A DNA stretch of 33,823 nt, from positions 1 through 33,823 of the IMG/VR virus record IMGVR_UViG_3300030116_004586; one strand, given 5' to 3'. The stretch is from a virus. Below are positions 24,095-33,823 of this stretch, one piece after another; positions within the stretch are counted from its first letter, which is position 1; every line of letters starts with the position of its first letter. The position numbers and the translations under genes were made by a program. The notes beneath the pieces were generated by a model, which did no database searches, had not been told where the DNA came from, and was given only the letters and a program-made list of their open reading frames with translations.

Positions 24095-24234
24095 TGGATA
24101 TGTGGCAATGGGTTTTATTGTTTTCTGCAGTGTTTTTAAACACGTTGGTTAACTGTTACCGATTGTATTTGGAGTTTAAAAGACGCGAGTTTGAAGACGA
24201 TGTTCCACGATATTTGAAAGGAAAAAATAAATGA
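24094..24234 (+). CDS. 46-aa single-TM microprotein (possible spanin component)
   Basis: From ATG 24094 the product reads MDMWQWVLLFSAVFLNTLVN, a membrane segment, then a charged helix YLEFKRREFEDDVPRYLKGK. There is one transmembrane helix plus a charged tail. It overlaps both neighbours (TAATG at the start, ATGA into the peptidase), which is good support for such a short gene. In position it resembles i-spanin-like lysis accessories, but no lipobox partner is visible. Confidence 0.7.
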   Translation: MDMWQWVLLFSAVFLNTLVNCYRLYLEFKRREFEDDVPRYLKGKNK

Positions 24235-24686
24235 GTTTTAAATTAAGTCAAAGGTCTCTTGATAAATTAAAAGGTGTACATACAGATATGATTAAGTGTG
24301 TTACCTCGGCCATAAACTACTCAAAAGTGGATTTCGGTGTGATTTGCGGGATGAGAACAGAAGCAGAGCAAAAAGAACTCGTTGCTAAAGGAGCAAGTCA
24401 AACGATGCGATCAAAACACCTTGAAGGTTTGGCCGTCGACCTCATGGCTTATGTTGGTTCGAGGGCATCATGGGAGTTGAATCTTTACGATGATATTGCA
24501 GATGCAATGGCTAAAGCTGCCAAAGAACATAATGTTCCTATTAAATGGGGAGCAGCGTGGAGCATAGGAAATATAGCTCAATGGAATAGTGGGATGGAAG
24601 GTGCTATGAATAGTTATATTGATCTACGTCGATCTGAGGGCAGAAGACCATTTATTGATGGCCCTCATTTTGAACTTATAACTTAA
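24231..24686 (+). CDS. Endolysin, L-alanyl-D-glutamate peptidase (M15 family)
   Basis: The 151-aa product cleaves the peptide bridge of peptidoglycan at the end of infection. The zinc-peptidase signature is clear: CGMRTEAEQ (around residue 39), SKHLEGLAVDL (His63, Gly66, Asp70 of SxHxxGxAxD) and DGPHFEL (His146), with WGAAW preceding. This matches the T5/T4-like and VanY-type M15 lysins in length and spacing. There is no signal peptide, so it depends on the holin. ATGA overlap with the preceding microgene. Followed by palindrome copy E and the nozzle gene. Confidence 0.92.
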   Translation: MSFKLSQRSLDKLKGVHTDMIKCVTSAINYSKVDFGVICGMRTEAEQKELVAKGASQTMRSKHLEGLAVDLMAYVGSRASWELNLYDDIADAMAKAAKEHNVPIKWGAAWSIGNIAQWNSGMEGAMNSYIDLRRSEGRRPFIDGPHFELIT

Positions 24687-24688
24687 TG

Positions 24689-24704
24689 CAATAACGCGTT
24701 AAAG
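24689..24704 (+). promoter_or_regulatory. Palindrome copy E before the nozzle gene
   Basis: CAATAACGCGTTAAAG (three bases after the endolysin stop) matches the TGTTAACGYGTTAACA consensus at 11 or 12 positions, and its right arm merges with the strong ribosome site AAGGAGGT (24702-24709). A clear -35/-10 pair is not evident (TATAAC at 24677-24682 is a weak candidate -10). Confidence 0.5.
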
Positions 24705-24715
24705 GAGGTACATAT

Positions 24716-28513
<3,798 letters not shown>

Positions 28514-28514
<1 letters not shown>

Positions 28515-28786
28515 TGTCTTATGGAATACAGGTTGATGGGCAAAATTTAACGTATAGTGCTTTAAGTGTTATAACTAAAGGTTCTTTAAATTCTGCAACC
28601 TCATTTTCTTTGACCAAAAGCAGTTATGCTGACGTAACAGAGTTTAAAGTAGTATTTATACCTATTGGTATTAGAGATACTTCTAGTGAAGAAGTTCGTC
28701 CAACTAGTTCTCAAAACTCTACATATATAACAATTACTCAGCCTAGTAATGGAAGCCCGCATCAATATTTGGTGCTTGGTCGATGA
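28514..28786 (+). CDS. Short MSYG-module tail protein
   Basis: The 90-aa product starts MSYGIQVDGQNLTYSALSVI and continues with beta strands (DVTEFKVVFIPIGIRDTSSE). The N-terminal 'YG-x-x-V-x-x-x-(G)-x-L-x-(F/Y)-x-S' is a module often found at the start of small phage tail accessory proteins. It shares this module with the next gene, so the two may be a duplicated or a split pair. It overlaps the next gene's start by 4 bp (ATGA). Confidence 0.75.
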
Positions 28787-29877
28787 GTTATGGTGTAGCG
28801 GCATATGGGGCTGATGGGAAATTAACTTTTCATAGCGATTACTCGTCGATTATTTATTACGGGGCACTGTCTACGACGACGACTGCTGTTCGACCAGTTT
28901 ATACTGGGGATTATCATATGGCTATCAGTAGTTCTGTAAAAGATAGTAATTACGATATGGGGTGGCTTATACAATATTCTATTACTTTAAACGTAGATTA
29001 CATGATTCCTTTTTATTGTCCTGCGTTTAATAATCAAGAAATTGCAATTATAGATATAGTAAATGAAAGTACGACTTGGATTGTTAACGTGCTTTATAGC
29101 GGTTCTTCAACTCAATACCCATCGTTGTATGCTTTTTGTCCAATATCAGAAATAGGTTCGTCTATTCCGTTAAACAGTCATGGTATTGCTGTATATGACG
29201 CGAACTCGCAACTCGTGTTTACGGATAGTAGACGACCGTTAAGAATTGATGATGTTGTAACTATTACACATCCTAGTTCAATAAAAACTGGTGCTCGAGG
29301 GACATGCGGTTATCAGGGTACAGCTAATGGTGGGGGTACTTGCCATATTAATTATACAGCTGACCAGTTAACTTCTACTTCTGGAACTCTTAATAACACA
29401 TCAAGTAAACTTTATCACATAGTACCTTCTGCTTATGGCGGGCTGGCTTATAATAATACTGGTACAGGTTCCAGGTCATGCGGTTTTTTGGGGTTGTTTA
29501 CTCGTAATTATTCATGGGCGTATAAATCTTGGGCGTCTTTTAGGGGCGTACTTCGCCACCCACAAAACCAAGCTACACATATTGCTACTTGGAAAGGTGA
29601 TTTTAGCGGTTCTGCGTATCAATATGCTGAAGGAGGATGTGGTATAGGAGGATTTTTAGGTGCTTTGATTGGCGCTTTTCTTGTAATTTTTACATTTGGA
29701 GCTGCATTAACCATTGTTGGTCTTGTTGGTGGAGCATTAGCAGGATTTGCAGTTGGAGGTATGACAGTTGGCAGTACACCTTCTTTGGTAGCATACGATA
29801 ATGATGCGGTATTTGATCAAAGCGGAAGGTCACAAAATTTAATGGTAACAGATAAAAGTTATTATGGGATTACTTAG
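28783..29877 (+). CDS. Tail protein with repeated MSYG modules and a glycine-rich hydrophobic helix
   Basis: The 364-aa product begins MSYGVAAYGADGKLTFHSDY, and a second copy of the module lies near residue 150 (HGIAVYDANSQLVFTDSRRP). A cysteine-bearing stretch (GARGTCGYQGTANGGGTCHI) and GSRSCGFLGLF follow. Residues about 285-327 form a strongly hydrophobic Gly/Ala-rich segment (GGCGIGGFLGALIGAFLVIF continuing to GGM) able to insert in membranes, and the tail is polar. A tail-tip protein that contacts or enters the host membrane would fit, by inference. ATGA overlap with the preceding gene. Confidence 0.75.
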   Translation: MSYGVAAYGADGKLTFHSDYSSIIYYGALSTTTTAVRPVYTGDYHMAISSSVKDSNYDMGWLIQYSITLNVDYMIPFYCPAFNNQEIAIIDIVNESTTWIVNVLYSGSSTQYPSLYAFCPISEIGSSIPLNSHGIAVYDANSQLVFTDSRRPLRIDDVVTITHPSSIKTGARGTCGYQGTANGGGTCHINYTADQLTSTSGTLNNTSSKLYHIVPSAYGGLAYNNTGTGSRSCGFLGLFTRNYSWAYKSWASFRGVLRHPQNQATHIATWKGDFSGSAYQYAEGGCGIGGFLGALIGAFLVIFTFGAALTIVGLVGGALAGFAVGGMTVGSTPSLVAYDNDAVFDQSGRSQNLMVTDKSYYGIT

Positions 29878-29885
29878 GAGGTAGT

Positions 29886-30230
29886 ATGGCGTATAATAGA
29901 GAGTTTATTGTAGATAAAATATACGTAATTGATAACTTTCATGGTTGGATTAAAGCAATTGCTCGCGTTGAAGCGTATTGGAAAATAACAAACGACGAAT
30001 ATCCAAAAGGGTTTAAAAACTATGATTTAAGTAAAGATTTACCTATTGAAGATATTACAAGAGATACGTGGGTTGATATAGATAAAGTAACAAATGAGCA
30101 TCTTGAGGCTTGGGTAACTGTTGGTATGACAACTCAAGATAAACTTGAGATTGAGTTAGAGTCTCAACCAGAGCTTATAAAAACAAATCGCATGGATAGT
30201 TGGGTCGTACATTATGACAGAAATGCTTAA
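29886..30230 (+). CDS. Conserved structural-region protein, 114 aa
   Basis: The soluble product MAYNREFIVDKIYVIDNFHG continues with WIKAIARVEAYWKITNDEYP and VTNEHLEAWVTVGMTTQDKL, then a short acidic helix ELESQPELIK. The first 60 residues look like a small beta-sheet domain. I do not recognise a named family, but such proteins recur after tail-tip genes in marine phages. The ribosome site is AGGAGGTAGT. Confidence 0.7.
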   Translation: MAYNREFIVDKIYVIDNFHGWIKAIARVEAYWKITNDEYPKGFKNYDLSKDLPIEDITRDTWVDIDKVTNEHLEAWVTVGMTTQDKLEIELESQPELIKTNRMDSWVVHYDRNA

Positions 30231-30318
30231 AAGATTAAATAAGTCTTGTTTTCAATGTTGGTTTGGTCGCTTTCTTTTAATTTGTTTTGTTGTAGCTTTA
30301 GCAATAGAATGGAGTTAA
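30214..30318 (+). CDS. 34-aa single-TM microprotein
   Basis: From ATG 30214 the product is MTEMLKRLNKSCFQCWFGRF then LLICFVVALAIEWS: a short basic head and one hydrophobic helix. The start lies within the previous gene (17-bp overlap), and only a poor ribosome site is visible, so the in-frame ATG at 30223 is also possible. The CxxCW pair in front of the membrane helix is notable. Real-gene status is uncertain. It occupies the gap before the next ribosome site. Confidence 0.5.
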   Translation: MTEMLKRLNKSCFQCWFGRFLLICFVVALAIEWS

Positions 30319-30351
30319 TTTTGATACATTTTATTTACAAAGGAGAAAAAT

Positions 30352-30645
30352 ATGGCTCATGAAAATAGAAAAAAAGCTTTACTTAAAAAACATGGGCTAA
30401 AAGGAGTTAATAAACCTAAACGAACGCCAAGCCATAAAACTAAATCACATATGGTATTAGCCGCAGAAGGGCATAACATGAAGCTGATACGTTTTGGGCA
30501 ACAAGGTGTACGTGGTGCAGGTAAAAACCCTAAATCTGCTAAAGATAAAGCACGTAAAAGATCTTATTATGCAAGACATAATGCACAAGGTAAACCTACT
30601 AGTAAGTTATCAGCAAAATATTGGTCGCATAAAGTAAAATGGTAA
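30352..30645 (+). CDS. Very basic conserved protein, 97 aa
   Basis: The product MAHENRKKALLKKHGLKGVN continues with KPKRTPSHKTKSHMVLAAEG, then NMKLIRFGQQGVRGAGKNPK and ends in SAKYWSHKVKW. I recall the core 'KLIRFGQQGV-GAGKNPK----KAR--SY-ARH' and the final 'KLSAKYW--KVKW' from marine phage proteins of unknown function. High Lys/Arg content suggests binding of packaged DNA or RNA. It is the first of three basic proteins in a row. AAAGGAG precedes the ATG. Confidence 0.8.
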   Translation: MAHENRKKALLKKHGLKGVNKPKRTPSHKTKSHMVLAAEGHNMKLIRFGQQGVRGAGKNPKSAKDKARKRSYYARHNAQGKPTSKLSAKYWSHKVKW

Positions 30646-30657
30646 GGAGGAATAAAT

Positions 30658-30825
30658 ATGCCCGTAAACGCATCTAAAAATTATACGCAACCAAAAAAAC
30701 GCAAAGCTATATTTAATAGAATTAAAGCAGGTGGTAAAGGTGGAAAGCCTGGTCAATGGTCGGCTAGAAAAGCACAAATGCTTGCTAAACAATACAAAGC
30801 CAAAGGTGGAGGTTATAAATCATAA
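30658..30825 (+). CDS. 55-aa basic conserved microprotein
   Basis: The frame MPVNASKNYTQPKKRKAIFN continues RIKAGGKGGKPGQWSARKAQ and MLAKQYKAKGGGYKS: 15 Lys/Arg, no acidic residue. The motif 'GGKPGQWSARKAQ-LAK-Y---GGGYK' is one that I recall in many marine phages and some bacteria, without known function. AAGGAGG lies before the ATG. Its stop overlaps the next ATG (TAATG). Confidence 0.82.
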   Translation: MPVNASKNYTQPKKRKAIFNRIKAGGKGGKPGQWSARKAQMLAKQYKAKGGGYKS

Positions 30826-31061
30826 TGGCACTAACTAAACATCAAAAATCGTTAAAGGATTGGGGTAAACAAAAGTGGAGAACATCTGATGGTTCTCCAT
30901 CTAAAGGAAAGAAAAGATATTTACCAGACGCAGCTTGGAAAGCTTTATCCCCATCAGAGAAAGCAGCTACGAACAGAGCAAAGGCAAAAGGTAATAAAAA
31001 AGGTAAACAGTTTGTTAAACAACCCAAAAATATAGCTAAAAAAACAAAAGCATATAGATAA
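30825..31061 (+). CDS. 78-aa basic protein, DUF5872-like
   Basis: The product MALTKHQKSLKDWGKQKWRT continues SDGSPSKGKKRYLPDAAWKA and ends KQFVKQPKNIAKKTKAYR. The motif series 'SLKDW-KQKWRT-SG-PS', 'RYLP--A---LS--E-AA--R-K' and 'GKQF-KQPK-IAKK' matches a small family that I know as DUF5872 from phages and large DNA viruses (name from memory). It is very basic and of unknown role, probably nucleic-acid associated. Starts by TAATG overlap. Confidence 0.8.
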   Translation: MALTKHQKSLKDWGKQKWRTSDGSPSKGKKRYLPDAAWKALSPSEKAATNRAKAKGNKKGKQFVKQPKNIAKKTKAYR

Positions 31062-31098
31062 TAGGTAAGGATAAGAAAATTATTGTCAAAATAAGGTC

Positions 31099-31120
31099 AT
31101 ATGTGTTAACGTGTCAACAG
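31099..31120. promoter_or_regulatory. Palindrome copy F, 22-bp inverted copy of the 7128 element
   Basis: The 22 bases are the exact reverse complement of 7128-7149. The palindrome TGTTAACGTGTCAACA is at 31104-31119, and its right arm merges with the ribosome site AGGAG (31119-31123) of the GNAT gene. On the minus strand the copy would carry the TTGACA of the 7131 promoter, pointing leftward. A possible plus-strand -35 is TTGTCA (31083-31088), with TAACGT 18 bp later. Confidence 0.65.
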
Positions 31121-31128
31121 GAGTATTT

Positions 31129-31596
31129 ATGTCTACCTCTCGATTAATCTTTGATGATATTTCTCGAGTCGGTGAATGGGTGGCCGATCAAATGCCTGAC
31201 GGTGCTTCTCCTTGGCACGAATACTACGCAATGGGCGCTGAAGCAAATGGCGACTTGGTAAGTGGCATCGTGTTTGAAAACATGAACGGCTATAACGCCA
31301 ACGTCCATATTGCCGTTAGCAAACCCACCAAGCTGTTTTTGGAGCTTCTTGATCACGCTTTTATTTATGCGTTTCAAACATGTGGGCTTCGAAGATTAAC
31401 TGGGCTGGTGGAAGCTGACCATATAAAAGCTCTCCACCTCGATTTACATATTGGCTTTAGAATTGAAGCTGTAATGAAAGGAGCCGGATCGTCCGGTCAA
31501 GATTTATTAATACTCGTGCTTTGGCCGGAAAACTATAGAAAAGGAAAGAGAATATGGGAAAACAACGAATCAGCCCCCCAGACTACACTCCATTAG
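31129..31596 (+). CDS. GNAT-fold acetyltransferase-like protein (T7 gp13 position)
   Basis: The start was set at ATG 31129 (MSTSRLIFDDISRVGEWVAD) after AGGAG. An upstream GTG at 31111 lies inside the palindrome and lacks a ribosome site. The 155-aa product shows a GNAT-like order: HEYYAMGAEANGDLVSGIVF, then HIAVSKPTKLFLELLDHAFI, then the acetyl-CoA-type region RRLTGLVEADHIKALHLDLH and IGFRIEAVMKGAGSSGQD. Short marine podoviruses carry such a gene between the nozzle and internal virion protein genes, where T7 has gene 13. Whether it acetylates or only assembles virions is unknown. Its 3' end overlaps the next gene by 43 bp. Confidence 0.82.
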   Translation: MSTSRLIFDDISRVGEWVADQMPDGASPWHEYYAMGAEANGDLVSGIVFENMNGYNANVHIAVSKPTKLFLELLDHAFIYAFQTCGLRRLTGLVEADHIKALHLDLHIGFRIEAVMKGAGSSGQDLLILVLWPENYRKGKRIWENNESAPQTTLH

Positions 31597-32573
31597 CAGA
31601 AGCATCTGCGGAAGCTGCTCGTATTCAAACGGGGTTAGGTAGAGAACAACTAGCGTTTGCTCAGCAACAATATAATCGTTCTGCTCCAATTTTAGAAAGC
31701 ATAGCTCGGCAACAAATGGCAGCTCAAAATGAGCAAATGGCTCAAGCACGAGATTATTATAACTACCAAAGAGATACATATCGTCCTCTTGAAAGATCAA
31801 TTGTTCAAGATGCGCAAAGATTTAATACAGAAGCTTACCGAAACGAACTCGCATCGCAAGCTGCGGCGGATGCTGGAAGAGCGTTTGGTATATCACAACA
31901 ACAAAATCAGAGAGCAATGGCGGCTATGGGAGCAAATCCTGCTTCTGGAAGATTTGCAGGTATGCAAAATGCGTCGGGGTTACAACAGGCAGCTGCAAGA
32001 GCGGCGACGATGACAGGCACAAGAACTCAAGCACAACAAATGGGTTACGCTCGTCAATTAGATGCTGCAGGGCTTGGTCGTGGATTAGCAGGTGCATCAG
32101 CCGCCGCATATGGTGGCGCTACAGGTGCAGGCTCAGCTGCAGGGCAAAGCGCTCAATCTGCAGGTCAGAATTATATGGGTAATATGGCAATTGGTGCTGG
32201 TACAATGGCGGCTGGAACTGGTCAACAAATACAAGGGCTAAGTAATGTTTTAAACAATCAAACTCAGACATATATTAATACATCAGGTAGTTTTCTAGGT
32301 GATCTTGGCGGTATTATGGGAGGAGCAGCGTCTCTTTATACGGCTTTTTCTGACCGAAAAATAAAAGAAAATATTGTTGAGGTTGGTGTCGATCAGCGTA
32401 CAGCATTAACGCTTTATGAATTTAATTATATTGGAGATACTGAACGTCGTTTTCGTGGTGTTATGGCTGATGAAGTTGAACTTGTTTACCCAGATGCTGT
32501 TACAAATACTGATTTAGGTTTCAAAGCAGTCGATTACGGTGCGCTTGGTATAGAATTTAAGGAGGTGGCATAA
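31554..32573 (+). CDS. Internal virion protein with C-terminal chaperone (S74-like) domain
   Basis: The 339-aa product starts MGKQRISPPDYTPLAEASAE and continues with a long Gln/Ala-rich helical part (QQYNRSAPILESIARQQMAA, YNYQRDTYRPLERSIVQDAQ), then a Gly/Ala-rich segment (AAAYGGATGAGSAAGQSAQS). These are typical of gp14-type ejection proteins. From residue 265 an S74-like intramolecular chaperone appears (FSDRKIKENIVEVG, Ser266-Asp267, then RGVMADEVELVYPDAV). The His found in the fibre copy (AHEV) is Asp here (ADEV), so autocleavage may differ. It is followed by the next internal protein with TAATG overlap. Confidence 0.85.
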   Translation: MGKQRISPPDYTPLAEASAEAARIQTGLGREQLAFAQQQYNRSAPILESIARQQMAAQNEQMAQARDYYNYQRDTYRPLERSIVQDAQRFNTEAYRNELASQAAADAGRAFGISQQQNQRAMAAMGANPASGRFAGMQNASGLQQAAARAATMTGTRTQAQQMGYARQLDAAGLGRGLAGASAAAYGGATGAGSAAGQSAQSAGQNYMGNMAIGAGTMAAGTGQQIQGLSNVLNNQTQTYINTSGSFLGDLGGIMGGAASLYTAFSDRKIKENIVEVGVDQRTALTLYEFNYIGDTERRFRGVMADEVELVYPDAVTNTDLGFKAVDYGALGIEFKEVA

Positions 32574-33823
32574 TGGCTCGTAAATCACCGTGGCAGGAAT
32601 TTGCTGAAAATTTTGATGCTGTTTATGGCACATTTCAAAAAGTTGGAAAAAATATTGAAACATCTCGAATTACAGGAGATGAATTTACAGAAGAAGGTGG
32701 GCTTGGTTTTGGGTTAAAAGGTGATGCGCTAGAAAGAGCTCGTTATAAAGCGCTTGGTGATATTTATACTAAATATGGTGAAGCAGATAAAGGATTGGCT
32801 ATTCGCCAACAACTTATGAATTTAGAAGAAGCTCGGCGGGCTAATGACATAAATGCTGCAACTCTCCAAGAACAAATAAGACAAACAGGCATATTAAAAT
32901 CACAACTTATGGAGTCTAACATTAATAAAAATAATGCAGCTGCTGCTTTATCTTCACAAAGAGCTGCTGAAATATCTAGGTTATTAGGGCCAAAATATGA
33001 TCAGGCTGTAGCACTTGCAAGACAACAAGGTTATAAGGCAGATATTGAAGGGGTAAATGCGTGGCTTGCTCAAAATACAAAAGGCAAAACTTTAGAGGAT
33101 CAAATTGCAGAGCTAAATAAAAGTATCAGAACAAATGAAGCAATAATTGCAGCAGCTGATGGAGAAGTAAGCCTTGAACAAGAAATAATTGCTAACCGAG
33201 AAGGAATAATAGCAGACTCAAAAATAAAAAAAATAACAGCAGAGAATGAAGATGAAAAGCAAAAAGCTGAGATTGAATCTATTAAAGCAGGTACAGGTTT
33301 AACAGGAGCGCAAACAGAAAAAACTGAAACAGAAACTGAAATTACAGAAAAAACTAAAGATACTACAATACAAGCAACAAATGTACAAAACCAAGTAAAT
33401 ATTGCTGAGTCTGAAGCATTTTTAGCTTTTAAAGAGTTAAACCAAGAAGCCTTTGGGCAAGAACTTCAAACTCGTTTAACAACTGCTAGAGCTCAAGGAA
33501 ACGCTGCAAAATTACAAGAAATAGAATCTGCTGCTTTTCTTAAGTATGCAAAAGATTATAAAAACGGTTTGTATGAAACAGGTAAAGACGCGGCAAATGC
33601 TTTTATAAGTATTGTTGGGCAGTTTGATCCTACTCGAGCGGCTAAACTTGCTAATGAATATAGCGCTGAAGAAATTGGCGCTATAGCTAATAACGGGTTG
33701 AAGATTCAAAATGAAGTTTCATCTTTTCTACAAAACCAAGATTTTGTAGGACTAGCTGAGTATTTTGACAAAAAAAATGGAACCGATTTTGGTATTACCC
33801 TTACACGCACCGAAGGAGGAGGC
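32573..33823 (+). CDS. Large internal virion protein, N-terminal part (cut by window edge)
   Basis: The frame from ATG 32573 is open for 417 codons to the last base, so the C-terminus is outside. It begins MARKSPWQEFAENFDAVYGT and continues almost wholly alpha-helical and coiled-coil (LMNLEEARRANDINAATLQE, AALSSQRAAEISRLLGPKYD, TEKTETETEITEKTKDTTIQ, AFLAFKELNQEAFGQELQTR). Position after the gp14-like gene and long helical composition fit gp15/gp16-like ejection proteins that form a channel for DNA. No lytic transglycosylase motif is visible in this part. AAGGAGGTGGC precedes the ATG. Confidence 0.85.
   Translation, partial: MARKSPWQEFAENFDAVYGTFQKVGKNIETSRITGDEFTEEGGLGFGLKGDALERARYKALGDIYTKYGEADKGLAIRQQLMNLEEARRANDINAATLQEQIRQTGILKSQLMESNINKNNAAAALSSQRAAEISRLLGPKYDQAVALARQQGYKADIEGVNAWLAQNTKGKTLEDQIAELNKSIRTNEAIIAAADGEVSLEQEIIANREGIIADSKIKKITAENEDEKQKAEIESIKAGTGLTGAQTEKTETETEITEKTKDTTIQATNVQNQVNIAESEAFLAFKELNQEAFGQELQTRLTTARAQGNAAKLQEIESAAFLKYAKDYKNGLYETGKDAANAFISIVGQFDPTRAAKLANEYSAEEIGAIANNGLKIQNEVSSFLQNQDFVGLAEYFDKKNGTDFGITLTRTEGGG

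Noticed and set aside
29082-29097. Seventh copy of the palindrome (TGTTAACGTGCTTTAT)
   Set aside because: Only the left arm matches (11 of 16), and it lies within a coding sequence, so probably chance.

Overview
The window is a contiguous piece of a tailed double-stranded DNA phage genome (Caudoviricetes), most likely short-tailed (podovirus-like) and infecting an aquatic, probably marine, bacterium. The evidence is the gene order (terminase, portal, scaffold, major capsid, adaptors, fibres, lysis, tail nozzle, internal virion proteins), the tiny AT-rich genes packed with ATGA/TAATG overlaps, and several small protein types that I recall from marine phage genomes. No bacterial housekeeping gene is present. 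Both window ends cut genes, so this is not a complete genome. The host cannot be named from this sequence.

Layout. (1) 1-2336, minus strand: a run of seven small genes of the presumed early/middle region, all of unknown function, read leftwards out of the window. (2) 2337-3298: a gene-free divergent region of about 960 bp. It holds ten copies of a TATGACGTT iteron in four ordered groups, then about 400 bp of relatively GC-rich DNA crowded with small hairpins, then a four-tract G-rich run, then a promoter-like sequence. This is the best candidate for the replication origin, packaging site or master control region. (3) 3299-9558, plus strand: small and large terminase, portal, a 77-aa gene, scaffold and major capsid protein, closed by a strong GC hairpin. 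(4) 9606-21888: neck/adaptor proteins followed by about ten fibre or fibre-associated genes, including an 842-aa fibre with a C-terminal intramolecular chaperone and an 859-aa fibre with a LamG-like lectin domain. (5) 21912-24686: a lysis and small-protein cassette with several membrane microproteins, a holin-type 3-TM protein and an M15-family peptidoglycan peptidase. (6) 24716-31061: an 858-aa nozzle-type tail protein, a protein resembling the C-terminal part of lambda J, MSYG-module proteins, and a run of very basic small proteins. (7) 31129-33823: a GNAT-fold protein, a glycine/alanine-rich internal virion protein ending in a chaperone domain, and the start of a long coiled-coil internal virion protein. 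The order nozzle / GNAT / internal proteins matches T7 genes 12-13-14-15.

How it works together: the right part encodes the virion and lysis. Six copies of a 16-bp palindrome (consensus TGTTAACGYGTTAACA) sit directly before genes that look like heads of transcription units. At three of them a TTGAC(A/G) -35 box lies exactly 35 nt before the ATG with a 17-bp spacer, which puts the predicted transcription start on the start codon itself, i.e. leaderless mRNAs. This control layout, together with the iteron/hairpin/G-rich intergenic region, is the most unusual thing in the window.
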